Positions 8,208 to 16,602 of a stretch of DNA of 64,000 nt are shown here, piece after piece. A program made the position numbers and the translations under genes. The stretch is from contig CALDSU010000009.1 in the NCBI GenBank assembly GCA_937924525.1, positions 124,001-188,000 of the forward strand, given 5' to 3'. Position 1 is the stretch's first letter; each line of letters starts with the position of its first letter. Source of the DNA: an uncultured Bryobacteraceae bacterium (GTDB lineage: Bacteria > Acidobacteriota > Terriglobia > Bryobacterales > Bryobacteraceae). The notes under the pieces were generated by a model, which saw only the letters and a list, made by a program, of their open reading frames with translations, did not search any database and was not told the DNA's origin.

Positions 8208-9112
8208 GCGACAACCTGATGCTGGAGAACGCCGCCTTGCAGGTGGAAGAAGCGCTGCCGGAATCCATGAACCCCGTAGAGCCGTTCTTGCGGTCTGAGC
8301 GGATCCCGCATATCTGGTGCCCGGGTTGCGGCATCGGCACCACCGTCAACTGCTTTGCCCGCGCGGTGATGGATTCCAAGCTGGATCCCAATAAGATCGC
8401 GGTGGTCAGCGGGATCGGCTGCTCCGGACGGGTGGCCGGGTATGTCAATCTCGATTCGTTCCACACCACGCACGGGCGCGCCATCCCCTTCGCGACGGGG
8501 CTGAAACTGGCCAACCCGGAACTGACCGTGGTGGTCTACTCCGGCGACGGCGACCTGGCGTCGATCGGCGGCAATCACCTGATTCACGCCGCGCGTCGCA
8601 ACCTCGATATCAAGGTCATTTGCGTCAACAATCTCATTTACGCCATGACCGGCGGACAGAGCGCCGCCACCACGCCCGAATCGTGCACCACGGCGACCTC
8701 GCCCTACGGCACCTTTGAACCCACGCTGAACCTGCCCCACCTGCTGGAGGCGGCGGGCGCGACCTTCATCGCCCGCTGGACCACTTACCACGTGATGCAG
8801 TTGGCTAAGACCATGAAGGAGGCTTTGCTCCACAAGGGCTTCAGCTTCATCGAGATCATCTCGCCCTGCCCCACCCTGTTTCAACGCCGCAACCAGATGG
8901 GCGATGGCCTGGAAACCATGAAGTTCTATAAGGAGCATGGCAAGACGAAACACGGCGCCGACACCGCCAGCCTGGACATGACCAAGTCCGGCGACATCAT
9001 CATCGGCAAGTTCGTCGAAAAGAAGGACCGGCCCGAGTACATCGACCACATGCGGGAATACTACACGCAGAAACTGGGCCGTCCGTTCGAGTACCAGGTG
9101 AAGACATGCTGA
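8204..9112 (+). CDS. korB: 2-oxoglutarate:ferredoxin oxidoreductase, beta (TPP-binding) subunit
   Basis: 302-residue TPP-binding subunit. HIWCPGCGIGTTVN near residue 33 carries cluster/TPP-associated cysteines, VSGIGCSGR follows, and the thiamine diphosphate motif is SGDGDLASIGGNHLIHA ending in NNLIYAMTGGQ. ISPCPTLFQRRNQMGDG near the C terminus is typical of KorB. Length and motif spacing are normal. ATGA coupling with korA and a 7-base overlap with korC indicate one operon. Confidence 0.94.
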   Translation: MSDNLMLENAALQVEEALPESMNPVEPFLRSERIPHIWCPGCGIGTTVNCFARAVMDSKLDPNKIAVVSGIGCSGRVAGYVNLDSFHTTHGRAIPFATGLKLANPELTVVVYSGDGDLASIGGNHLIHAARRNLDIKVICVNNLIYAMTGGQSAATTPESCTTATSPYGTFEPTLNLPHLLEAAGATFIARWTTYHVMQLAKTMKEALLHKGFSFIEIISPCPTLFQRRNQMGDGLETMKFYKEHGKTKHGADTASLDMTKSGDIIIGKFVEKKDRPEYIDHMREYYTQKLGRPFEYQVKTC

Positions 9113-9702
9113 CCGAGATTCGTTTCGCGGGGTTCGGCGGGCAGGGCATCCTGCTGGCCGCCAACATCGTCGGCAAAGCCGCCGCGCTCTTTCAGGGTGG
9201 CCACGCCACCCTCACGCAGAGCTACGGCCCGGAAGCGCGCGGAGGCGCCTCCAGCGCCCAACTGTTGATTTCGGATGAACCCATCCTGTATCCCTACACC
9301 ACCCAGGAGGACATCCTGGTGGTTCTCTCCCAGGAAGCTTTCGCCAAGTTCGCGCCGGGCATGAAGCCCACCGGCCTGCTGATTGTGGAAGAGGAACTGG
9401 TGCGCGTCAGCGACCTGCCGCCCACGGTGCACGTGTTCAGCATCCCCGCCACACGCCTGGCCGAGGAACTCGGCAAGCGCGTGGTGCTCAACGTGGTGAT
9501 CGTGGGTTTCCTGGCTGCGCTCACCCACATCATTACAAAGGAAGCATACCTGGAGGCGCTGAAGGCGTCGGTGCCGAAGGCGCTCCTCGACCTGAATCTC
9601 CGCGCCTTCGAGAAAGGCTACGCGTGCGGCTTGTCCGCACGGCAGCGGGAGGCCCTTCCCGAGGAGACCGCGGTATCGGAACCTGCCTGGTCGGAACCCT
9701 GA
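9106..9702 (+). CDS. korC: 2-oxoglutarate:ferredoxin oxidoreductase, gamma subunit
   Basis: 198-residue gamma subunit. The N terminus carries the family signature RFAGFGGQGILLAANIVGKA, then TLTQSYGPEARGGASSAQL. It completes the KorDABC complex, which links the TCA cycle to ferredoxin and can run in reverse for carbon fixation; which direction is used here is not shown. No citrate-lyase or other reverse-cycle gene is in the window. It is the last gene of the operon, followed by two hairpins. Confidence 0.93.
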   Translation: MLTEIRFAGFGGQGILLAANIVGKAAALFQGGHATLTQSYGPEARGGASSAQLLISDEPILYPYTTQEDILVVLSQEAFAKFAPGMKPTGLLIVEEELVRVSDLPPTVHVFSIPATRLAEELGKRVVLNVVIVGFLAALTHIITKEAYLEALKASVPKALLDLNLRAFEKGYACGLSARQREALPEETAVSEPAWSEP

Positions 9703-9753
9703 CCTGATCCTGGTCCCTCCCTCCCCGTCCGCGCTGGGGTCGCGCGGCCGCCG

Positions 9754-9814
9754 GGACATCGGGAACCTGATGTCCTCCGCCTTCGACCGGGGGCCCCCAG
9801 CCGTGAGCCCCCGG
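9754..9814 (+). other. Two hairpins after korC
   Basis: Two perfect inverted repeats downstream of the kor operon: GGACATC/GATGTCC (9754-9760 with 9769-9775) and CCGGGGGC/GCCCCCGG (9787-9794 with 9807-9814). Neither has a T-tract, so they may stabilise the mRNA end or act in Rho-dependent termination rather than as an intrinsic terminator. Confidence 0.4.
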
Positions 9815-9869
9815 CTTACCGTCGGCGCGGCGGTTGCCTTATCAGGTTCCCCGCCGCTATGAGAAAGAA

Positions 9870-11936
9870 ATGCTGGATCGGCGTGATGTGTTGAAGCTTC
9901 CCGGACTGGCGGCCACGGCTGCGGCCGCGGCGCCGCCGCGACAGCCGGTCACCGCGGAAGTGAAGCCCTGGAACGGTAAACCGACGCTGCACGTGCGCGG
10001 CCAGCCGGTTTATGCGGCTTTCTACGCCCTTACCGATTGTCCCGGCGGCCGTTGGAGCTGGGAAGAAGGTCCGCAGCAACACATCCGGCACTTCGTCGAC
10101 GCCGGGTTCCGGCTGTTCCAAGTGGATTTGTTCCTCGAGTCGATCTGGCCCCGCGAAGGCCCGCTGGACATCGCGACGGTGCAGCGGCAGATCCGCGGCA
10201 TCACCGAAATCTGCCCGGAAGCGGCGGTGGTGATCCGCTGGCACCTCAACGCCCCGGACTGGTGGCTGAAACAACATCCGGATGAACTGACCCGGTACGC
10301 CAACGGCGGCTTCGAGCAGATTGACCGTACCCAACCCGTGCGCATGCTGATGGACGATTTACGGCGGACGCCGCGCGCCAGCCTGGCCTCGCGCAAATGG
10401 CGCAAGATGGCTGAGGAAAAGACCATCGAACTGCTCCGCGCGTTGGCCGCAACGCCGGAGGGCGACGCGCTGGCAGGCATCCAGGTCGCCTGCGGCGTGT
10501 ACGGGGAGTGGCACTATTGGGGCTTTCTCCGCAACGAGCCAGACACCAGCCGAACCATGCAGGAGCATTTCGACCGCTGGCGGCGGGCGGGCGGGCGGCC
10601 GCCCGCCCGCGTCCCCGGCATGGAAGAAAGAGCGGCGCTGGACGACGGCATCTTCCGCGACCCTGCGCGGCGCGAGGCGGTGATCGACTACTACCGCTGC
10701 CAGCAGGAGCTGGTCGCGGACGAGATTATCCACTTTTGCGGTCTGGTCAAGAAACACTGGCCGCGGCGCATTCTGGCCGGCACGTTTTACGGATATTTCT
10801 TTTCAATGTTCGACCGGCAGGCGACGGGAGGGCATTTGTCCCTGCCGCGGGTGCTGGCCGCGCCCGAGGTCGACTACCTGAGTGCGCCCCAAGCCTACGG
10901 ATCGCTCTATCGCGATCTGGGCGGCTGCGGCATTACTCGCAGCCTGGTGGAGAGCGTCCGGTTAAACGGCAAGCTGTTTCTTGACGAGATGGACCAAGCC
11001 CCGTCGTGGCAATGGCTGAACAACGTGGACACCGCGTTCGCCCTGTCGGATCTGGAGTCGGATTTTGCAATCATCCGGCGCAACGTGCTCGAGAGCTTCA
11101 CGCGCGGCATGGGCCTCTGGTATTACGATTTCGGTCCCGCCAATGTAAGCGGCTGGTGGGCGGATACGCGCCTGATGGCCGAGATCGCGAAGCTGCGGCG
11201 GATTCTCGCGGATTACCATCAACGGCCCTATCAGCCCGCCGGGGACGTCCTGTTCGTCTTCGACACGGAGGTGTACTACTACACGGGGACGCTGCCGGGC
11301 TCGGATCCCCTGACGGATGCGCTGGCAGTAAACCGGGCCATCGGTGAAGCGTGGCGGAGCGGCGCGGCGATCGAAACAATTCACCTGGCGGACCTGCCGC
11401 GGGTCGATCTCAGCCGCTTCCGGGTGGTGGCGCTGGCGAACACCTGGCTGCTGAACACCGCGCAGCGGCGCTTCCTCCGCGAACGGGTGCTGCCCGGCCG
11501 CCACGTGGTGTTTTGCGGCGCGCCCGGTTATTGCGACGGCAAGCGGTTGAGCGTCGACTTCGTGCGCGAAGCCACCGGGCTCGACATCCGCCGGCAGGAC
11601 GGTCCGCTCCGGATGGAAGGCGTCCAGCCGTTTGGCCCGTACTTCACGGTAGAAGACCGCCCGCCGGGTCTGGTGCGCCGCGGCGACGTCTGGTTTGCTT
11701 CCGTGCCCCCGCTCACCCCGGCCGGCTGGCGCGAGATCTTCCGCGCGGCGGGCGCCCACCTCTACGTCGAGCAGGATACCGTGGTCCACGCCGGTGGCGG
11801 CCTGGTGCTGCTGCACACGAAAGAGGGCGGGCCGCGCCGGCTCACGCTGCGGAACGGCAAGGCCGCCGATCTCGGGCTGCCACCGAAAAGCTCGTGGCTG
11901 TTCGACGCGGCCACGGGGGAGCGTCTGCTGCCGTGA
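9870..11936 (+). CDS. Tat-exported glycoside hydrolase-like protein (clan GH-A / GH42-like)
   Basis: 688-residue protein with a twin-arginine type leader (MLDRRDVLKLPGLAATAAAA), so probably periplasmic. The first ~400 residues look like a TIM barrel: RWHLNAPDWWLKQHPDE, then GVYGEWHYWGF, whose Glu could be the acid/base, and NGKLFLDEMDQ, whose Glu could be the nucleophile. Later segments (GDVLFVFDTEVYYYTG; VALANTWLLNTAQRRFLRE) resemble the Rossmann-like trimerisation domain of GH42 beta-galactosidases. The ATG at 9870 fits the signal peptide better than a TTG at 9834. Substrate unknown. It stands alone between kor and a convergent TonB receptor. Confidence 0.68.
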   Translation: MLDRRDVLKLPGLAATAAAAAPPRQPVTAEVKPWNGKPTLHVRGQPVYAAFYALTDCPGGRWSWEEGPQQHIRHFVDAGFRLFQVDLFLESIWPREGPLDIATVQRQIRGITEICPEAAVVIRWHLNAPDWWLKQHPDELTRYANGGFEQIDRTQPVRMLMDDLRRTPRASLASRKWRKMAEEKTIELLRALAATPEGDALAGIQVACGVYGEWHYWGFLRNEPDTSRTMQEHFDRWRRAGGRPPARVPGMEERAALDDGIFRDPARREAVIDYYRCQQELVADEIIHFCGLVKKHWPRRILAGTFYGYFFSMFDRQATGGHLSLPRVLAAPEVDYLSAPQAYGSLYRDLGGCGITRSLVESVRLNGKLFLDEMDQAPSWQWLNNVDTAFALSDLESDFAIIRRNVLESFTRGMGLWYYDFGPANVSGWWADTRLMAEIAKLRRILADYHQRPYQPAGDVLFVFDTEVYYYTGTLPGSDPLTDALAVNRAIGEAWRSGAAIETIHLADLPRVDLSRFRVVALANTWLLNTAQRRFLRERVLPGRHVVFCGAPGYCDGKRLSVDFVREATGLDIRRQDGPLRMEGVQPFGPYFTVEDRPPGLVRRGDVWFASVPPLTPAGWREIFRAAGAHLYVEQDTVVHAGGGLVLLHTKEGGPRRLTLRNGKAADLGLPPKSSWLFDAATGERLLP

Positions 11937-11951
11937 GGCCGCGCGCCGGCG

Positions 11952-13982
11952 CTAGAACTCCCGGCCGAAGTTCACATAGAGATTCCTGCCGGGTTCCGGC
12001 ACGCGCAAACCACTGCGGAAGGGGTCGCGCTGGAACGACAGGTGCTCGTAGTAGAAGCGATCGAACAGGTTGTCGGCGCCGGCGGTCACCGACCACCCCC
12101 GGGCGTGCCATCCCGCGCGCAGGTGGAGCGTCGCCCAGCCGGGCGTAACGGGTTCCCGCAAGTCCGCGTCCACACGCCGTTGCGATCGCGCCGCGACGGG
12201 TTCGGCTTGCACGAACCAGGTGCGGGCGCCGTAGCGCAGCGCCAGGCGCGCTTTGAGCGGCGGGACTTCGGGCAGATTGGTGCTGAAGATGCCCAGTTCC
12301 GGCCGCGGGTCGCGCAGACCGCGCGTCATCGCCGCCCCGCCGGACACCAGCCACCTCCGGCCCAGCGCCGCGCCATAGCTGAGCTCGCCGCCATACATCC
12401 GCGCCGCCACGTTGTCGTACGATCGCGCGTTCAGGTTCATGACCCCGGGCGTCGGCGTCCTGCGCCGCTGATTGTGCACCAGGACGAAATTGTCGAGGCC
12501 GTGATAAAAGCCGAGCGCGCGCACAAACCACCGCCCGTTGCGGAGATTGAGCCCGAGATTCGCTTCGTTGTTGCGCGTCGGCCGCAGTCCGGGATTGCCG
12601 ACCCAGTCCGCGCCCATGCGCCGGTGGTTGATGTAACGCTCCTGCGCATCGGGAATCCGCACCGAGGTCGCCGCTCCCGCAAAGGCCTCCAGGTTACTCG
12701 TCAAGCCAAGCGTCAGCCGCGCATGGCCGGAAGGATTGGTGTCGCGCTGCGCCAGGCCGGTTTCCCCCTTGTAGGCCTCAAACAGCGCCTGATTGAGGCT
12801 TCGGCTCCGGACATACATGTGGGCGGTGTCCAGTCGGACGCCGCCGCCCACGCGGATGCGATCCGTGAGGCTGCGTTGATACGCCGCGTAGGCCCCCGCC
12901 ACCGTGGTGTTGACGTTGGGAATGATGTTCTGATCGGCCACCAGGGCGGGCGTCCGGAAGGAATTCACCGCGTCCCAGTTTCGCTGAAACGTCTCCCCGC
13001 CCAAGGTCAGGTGAGGAGAAACGTGCAGATCGCCGCGCCCGCCCAACACCCGCGTGCCGGCGAAGGTGGCCATGCCGAAGACGTCCCGCGCCGTCAGCGA
13101 AGACAGGCGCCGCTCGTCCGTCATCCAATGGCGAACCAGCGTGTAGTAGCCCTGCCACCGCAGGCGCTCGGCCCACCCCAGCTCGCGGAACTCGTAGGTG
13201 GCGCCCAGCCGGTCGGCCACATCGTACGGCGCGTCCATCTGGAGATAGGGATAGAGCACGTCCGCCGCGCTTTGCCGCGTATAGCTCAGCTCCCCGGACT
13301 GGTTCGTCGCCGGCGAGAAGCGGAAGTTGGTCCAGCCGGTGTGCACGCGAAACGCATCGTCGCCGGTCCGCTCCGGCCGATAATTGTTCCCCTCCGTCAT
13401 ACGCCGTCCGTTGCCATCCCGGAAGGGCAGGGACCGGCGAAACGAGTAGCCGGCCAGAACCTCGATGCGCTCATTGCCCACCGAGGCCACGGCGGAAGGA
13501 TTCACGTACCCAAACGAGCCGGTCTGCAAGCTGGGGCGGAACGAGAATCCCGGCGCGGGGCGCTTGCGGATAATATTGATGATTCCCGCCATACTGCCCT
13601 GATTCGCCAGGTCGAATCCCCCTTTGGTCACCTCGATCCGCTCCACCTCCGCAAAATCCACATGGAACGCCGCCGGGTCCATATGTCCGGGACAAGCTCC
13701 GTAGATCCGCACGCCGTCGATCAATACGTTTAAGTTGTTGCTTTGAAATCCGCGCAAAACGACATCATTGGCGATTCCTCCCTTGCGCAACTTGACCAAC
13801 CCCTCGATCTTTTCGAGCGCTTCGCCTACGTCCTTGGCCGGGCTTTCGCGCACCTCGCGCATCTCCAGCCCGTCCTGAATCGCTTCCCGCTGTGCTTTGG
13901 TTTCCAGATCTTCCGGGGTGGGTATCTGGCCGTGCGCCGCCACCACGAAAGAAAACATAAGAAAGTACCATGCTTGCCGCAA
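11952..13982 (-). CDS. TonB-dependent outer-membrane receptor, OprC/NosA-like (probable copper)
   Basis: 676-residue outer-membrane receptor. A signal peptide (QAWYFLMFSFVVAAHG) precedes a plug domain (VVLRGFQSNNLNVLIDG, RIEVTKGGFD, GSMAGIINI) and a C-terminal barrel ending in NLYVNFGREF with the usual terminal Phe. The plug has C97-P-G-H-M101 and the barrel has H285-W-M287, which match in order and spacing the CxxxM and HxM copper ligands described for Pseudomonas OprC. Copper import is therefore a good inference, not proven. The TTG at 13982 is chosen because AGGAGGC lies 7 bases upstream; an ATG 24 bases later would cut the signal peptide. A Cys-rich small gene lies just upstream. Confidence 0.85.
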   Translation of the reverse strand: MRQAWYFLMFSFVVAAHGQIPTPEDLETKAQREAIQDGLEMREVRESPAKDVGEALEKIEGLVKLRKGGIANDVVLRGFQSNNLNVLIDGVRIYGACPGHMDPAAFHVDFAEVERIEVTKGGFDLANQGSMAGIINIIRKRPAPGFSFRPSLQTGSFGYVNPSAVASVGNERIEVLAGYSFRRSLPFRDGNGRRMTEGNNYRPERTGDDAFRVHTGWTNFRFSPATNQSGELSYTRQSAADVLYPYLQMDAPYDVADRLGATYEFRELGWAERLRWQGYYTLVRHWMTDERRLSSLTARDVFGMATFAGTRVLGGRGDLHVSPHLTLGGETFQRNWDAVNSFRTPALVADQNIIPNVNTTVAGAYAAYQRSLTDRIRVGGGVRLDTAHMYVRSRSLNQALFEAYKGETGLAQRDTNPSGHARLTLGLTSNLEAFAGAATSVRIPDAQERYINHRRMGADWVGNPGLRPTRNNEANLGLNLRNGRWFVRALGFYHGLDNFVLVHNQRRRTPTPGVMNLNARSYDNVAARMYGGELSYGAALGRRWLVSGGAAMTRGLRDPRPELGIFSTNLPEVPPLKARLALRYGARTWFVQAEPVAARSQRRVDADLREPVTPGWATLHLRAGWHARGWSVTAGADNLFDRFYYEHLSFQRDPFRSGLRVPEPGRNLYVNFGREF

Positions 13983-13988
13983 AATGCT

Positions 13989-13995
13989 GCCTCCT
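13989..13995 (-). promoter_or_regulatory. Ribosome binding site AGGAGGC of the TonB receptor
   Basis: A near-perfect Shine-Dalgarno on the minus strand, 7 bases before the TTG at 13982. It decides the unusual TTG start over the downstream ATG. Confidence 0.65.
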
Positions 13996-14067
13996 CGCCA
14001 GAAAACAGATAGACGCCCCCTGACCTTTGCAAGGCAAAGGCGGGCGGAAAAGAAATGCCGGTCGGAC

Positions 14068-14457
14068 TCAGCCGGCGGGAGGCGCGCGCGGCGGATGCGG
14101 GCAGTTCGTGTCCTCGCCGGCCCGCAGTTCGACCGGAGGGGGCAGGCGCCATTCCGGCAATCCGTGCGGGCAACCTCCCGCCGGCTCAGGGGACGCCGGC
14201 GCAACGAGAGGGAGAAGGGCACTGAATCCGCGACAGCCTTCGCAACAGGCTGGGGCCGCAGGGGCCCATCGAGCGGCGCCGGCCGCTTCCGGCTGATTTC
14301 GGGCGCAACAGGTCAGCCCTTGCCGACGGCAGCGGGTGAGACAGTCTTCGCTCGCGCCGATGCGCTCCAGCGCCCACGCCATCCAGGGCAACCACAAAGC
14401 GACAGCCAGCAGTGCGGCAGTCGGTTGCCGCAGACGGCATGGCGAGCTTTCCAACAT
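14068..14457 (-). CDS. Small Cys-rich exported or membrane protein next to copper receptor
   Basis: 129-residue protein of no family I recognise. It starts with a hydrophobic stretch (AALLAVALWLPWMAWALERI, about 14-33), a signal peptide or single anchor. The rest is rich in cysteine: DCLTRC, LTCCARN, PACCEGCRG, then GGCPHG and TNCPHPP, with Pro/Ala linkers. That spacing suggests soft-metal binding or disulfides. It lies 85 bases upstream of the OprC-like receptor on the same strand, so a role as periplasmic copper or metal carrier is a reasonable inference. A TAGAAT box 12 bases before the ATG and a palindrome further up support a promoter here. No strong ribosome site is visible. Confidence 0.55.
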   Translation of the reverse strand: MLESSPCRLRQPTAALLAVALWLPWMAWALERIGASEDCLTRCRRQGLTCCARNQPEAAGAARWAPAAPACCEGCRGFSALLPLVAPASPEPAGGCPHGLPEWRLPPPVELRAGEDTNCPHPPRAPPAG

Positions 14458-14469
14458 CTTATGCAGGAA

Positions 14470-14475
14470 ATTCTA
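14470..14475 (-). promoter_or_regulatory. -10-like hexamer TAGAAT
   Basis: TAGAAT on the minus strand, 12 bases before the ATG of the Cys-rich gene; it probably drives that gene and the copper receptor. Confidence 0.4.
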
Positions 14476-14502
14476 GCAGGCGCCCGGGAAAATTACTTGC
14501 AA

Positions 14503-14527
14503 TTGCGCGCGGCATATTGTCGCGCAA
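14503..14527 (-). promoter_or_regulatory. Operator-like palindrome TTGCGCG-N11-CGCGCAA
   Basis: Perfect 7-base arms (14503-14509 and 14521-14527) centred about 42 bases before the -10-like box of the copper-receptor genes, covering the -35 zone. This position suits a repressor or a MerR-type activator; the regulator is unknown. Confidence 0.4.
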
Positions 14528-14563
14528 GGAAGGAAGAATGCGAAAGCCGCGCGCCCCTCGAGG

Positions 14564-15907
14564 TCACCAGGTCCCGACTTTGAGCACCAGTCCCGTGGTA
14601 AGCCGCATGCCATGGGCATAGTCAATGCCCCGGACAGGGGGCATCCACGAGCGCATATACTCAAACCGGGTCACGCGGAACGCCAGCGCCCGGTTCAGGT
14701 CGTAGTCGAGTCCGCCCCCTACGGCGACGGCGATTCCCTTGCCGCGCGAGCGCTCCAGGTACTCCAGGTAGCGCGCCCGGACGGCTTCGGGGCCTTCGGT
14801 GGCGATGATCTCCGCGCGGCGGTGCTCGTGCAGACGTTCCATAGCGATCCGGTGGCCGCCGGCCAGCACTTGCACGTGCGGCGACCAGCGGTGCGTGCGG
14901 GGCGTCCAGCGGGGTCCCGCCAGGTAGGTCAACGAATCGCCGCTGACGTTGTAGCCGGGCGGCAACAGCTTGCACCCGGTAGCCTCGAAGACGAAATCCC
15001 AGGAAGAACTCACGCGCCATGCCGCGGTTCCGCCCCCGCCCAGGCACGTGACGCCACCCAACAGCGAAGTCTGAAACGGCAGTCCAAACTCGAAGCGGAG
15101 CCCGTCGGAAAGCCCGGTCCCTTCCGGACGCGGCTCCGGACGGGGCCGCTGCCGCAAGGGCGCCGGATCAATCTCCTGGCGAAAGACCCCGGAGCGTGTG
15201 TCGCGGTACCAGGGCACCTTGCCCCGCATCAGGTTGGCCATCGATCGCGACGGGTTCAGTCCTCCGCGCAGGAGCAGGCGCAGATAAGGATTGCCGATCC
15301 GGGCTTCCAGGTTCTCCACCAGGTAGCGATCCACAATGTCTTCCGTTACCATCCACCCCATGCCGATCGCGGGCGTCACCACATGGTCGACGAACCCCTG
15401 CTGGGGGTAGCGCGACTGGATCTTGCCGATGGTCGCCTCGCTGAACGGTCCCACCTCGAACTGGGTGCTGTAGGCGAAGGAAAACGCCAAAGCGCGCAAA
15501 CGGCTTTTCCAGTAGTCCGGGTGGCCGCTGTACTCCACCGCGCGAAACTTGGGATCATTCTGCACCAGCAGGTAACCGCTTACCGCGCCCTGCATCGGAT
15601 GGCCGATATAGTTCACGTAGAACGGATCCCCATCCGCAAAACCATGCAAACTGGAGACCGACTTCGCCCAGCCTTTGAAGAACGGTCCTTTCATCCCCTC
15701 GCGGGTCGCCGGCTCAGTCGCCAGTCGAAAACCGTGCTGGATGCCCAGAAACAGACCAGCCTGCTTCAACAGGGGGCCCCACTGAATCGAGTCGTCCTCT
15801 CCTCCGGAGCGTTCCTGGCGCTCGTTCGGTATCACCGAATCAGCCAGCAGCGGAAATGCCGTTGCCGTCAGCAAAGCCGGCAGTAGCCAGAGCAGTCGTG
15901 CCACCAT
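14564..15907 (-). CDS. Exported protein of unknown function (DUF3943-like)
   Basis: 447-residue protein with a clear signal peptide (LLWLLPALLTATAFPLLADS). The middle contains DPFYVNYIGHPMQGAVSGY, KSRLRALAFSFAYSTQFE and VDHVVTPAIGMGWMVTED, with conserved-looking Asn-x-x-x-His-Pro and helical segments. The last third alternates like an outer-membrane barrel (FEFGLPFQTSLLGGVTCLGG; RFEYMRSWMPPV). It resembles DUF3943-type proteins, but I hold that assignment loosely. No catalytic motif is seen. It is leftward and separated from the Cys-rich gene by 106 bases. Confidence 0.6.
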   Translation of the reverse strand: MVARLLWLLPALLTATAFPLLADSVIPNERQERSGGEDDSIQWGPLLKQAGLFLGIQHGFRLATEPATREGMKGPFFKGWAKSVSSLHGFADGDPFYVNYIGHPMQGAVSGYLLVQNDPKFRAVEYSGHPDYWKSRLRALAFSFAYSTQFEVGPFSEATIGKIQSRYPQQGFVDHVVTPAIGMGWMVTEDIVDRYLVENLEARIGNPYLRLLLRGGLNPSRSMANLMRGKVPWYRDTRSGVFRQEIDPAPLRQRPRPEPRPEGTGLSDGLRFEFGLPFQTSLLGGVTCLGGGGTAAWRVSSSWDFVFEATGCKLLPPGYNVSGDSLTYLAGPRWTPRTHRWSPHVQVLAGGHRIAMERLHEHRRAEIIATEGPEAVRARYLEYLERSRGKGIAVAVGGGLDYDLNRALAFRVTRFEYMRSWMPPVRGIDYAHGMRLTTGLVLKVGTW

Positions 15908-16359
15908 GCGTGTCTCCCAGTCGCCACTTCCCGCCCGACCTAAATCGCCGTCCGGAGCACCGCCGCCTTGTTCTCAGCGTAACATTTTCGTCACGAGTCG
16001 AGACTTACGGCGCGACGTCTTGCCAGTCGCGGCGAGGTAAGCAAACCAAGGCGGGCAACTACGGCGTTCGCCTGGTTTCCGAAAAGTACTGAGGGTACTA
16101 GTATTGAAGTACTGTGAACGGTGCTATCCAGTTCCGCTTGCCTCTCGACTTGGGTCATCCGCCAACACCCTCCAGCGGACACCCCGGTTTTCGCTTGCTG
16201 TGCCCCCCGATCGCGCATCGACCCCGGGCCAGCGCCGGTAACCCCCTCGCGAAGCAGGAGGAGTCTCCCCGGGTTTTCACTCGCCTCCGGCTTCCTGGCG
16301 ACTTCATCCGTTCGGTTTCGTGGGGACCGAATCCGTCCCACCTCGAAGGGGAACGATAG
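15908..16359. other. Non-coding stretch, no gene seen
   Basis: About 450 bases. Several open frames cross it on both strands, but none has a ribosome site or recognisable protein. It contains imperfect AGTACTG repeats near 16085 and 16108, and a hairpin GTGGGGAC/GTCCCAC around 16320-16341. Confidence 0.5.
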
Positions 16360-16555
16360 CGGGAGCAATGGGCGGCGAAGGCCGATGCCGGCCGGAGGGA
16401 AGCGAGAATCGACGCCCATTTCTCTCCGTCACAGGTAGCTGGGGACACTGGTCGCGCGCCGGCTCAGCCGGAGGCGCTGCGGCGCGGTTTTGGACTGCTT
16501 CTCTCTGCGCTCACCTCGGCCGGATGAACCCGTGAGGGGCGTCCGGCCGTTTTTT
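16360..16555 (+). ncRNA. Candidate structured RNA ending in an intrinsic terminator
   Basis: No protein gene on the + strand ends here, yet a strong + strand terminator does. Just upstream are nested pairings: AATGGGCG (16367-16374) with CGCCCATT (16413-16420) closing an inner GGCC/GGCC hairpin, then CCGGC-TCA-GCCGG near 16461-16473. I compared the stretch with remembered cores of RNase P RNA, tmRNA, SRP RNA and common riboswitches and found no match. It may be an unrecognised small RNA, or the 3' end of a longer transcript starting after 15908. Confidence 0.35.
16518..16555 (+). terminator. Intrinsic terminator
   Basis: Perfect GGCCGGA (16518-16524) and TCCGGCC (16542-16548) arms, a 17-base loop and then GTTTTTT. 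The T-tract is only on the + strand. It is the clearest intrinsic terminator in the window. Confidence 0.75.
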
Positions 16556-16602
16556 GGGCTGAGAGTTCGCTCTGCGGCTCACTGGCGACGGCGCGTCACC
16601 CG

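Noticed and set aside
9754-9814. Intrinsic terminator of korDABC
   Set aside because: Stems are perfect but no T-tract follows, so I list them only as hairpins.
12042-13733. 563-codon open frame on the + strand
   Set aside because: It is the antisense of the TonB receptor; Arg/Pro/Gly-rich text with no motif, typical of GC-rich shadow frames. The same applies to long frames at 558-1634, 33235-34452, 34602-35939 and 59577-61436.
16114-16438. Several short ORFs on both strands between the DUF3943-like and PPIase genes
   Set aside because: No ribosome site, no signal or domain, and they overlap each other; the RNA structure explains the region better.
16360-16555. RNase P RNA, tmRNA, SRP RNA, cobalamin or c-di-GMP riboswitch
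   Set aside because: None of the conserved cores I know (for example GAGGAAAGUCC for RNase P) is present on either strand.
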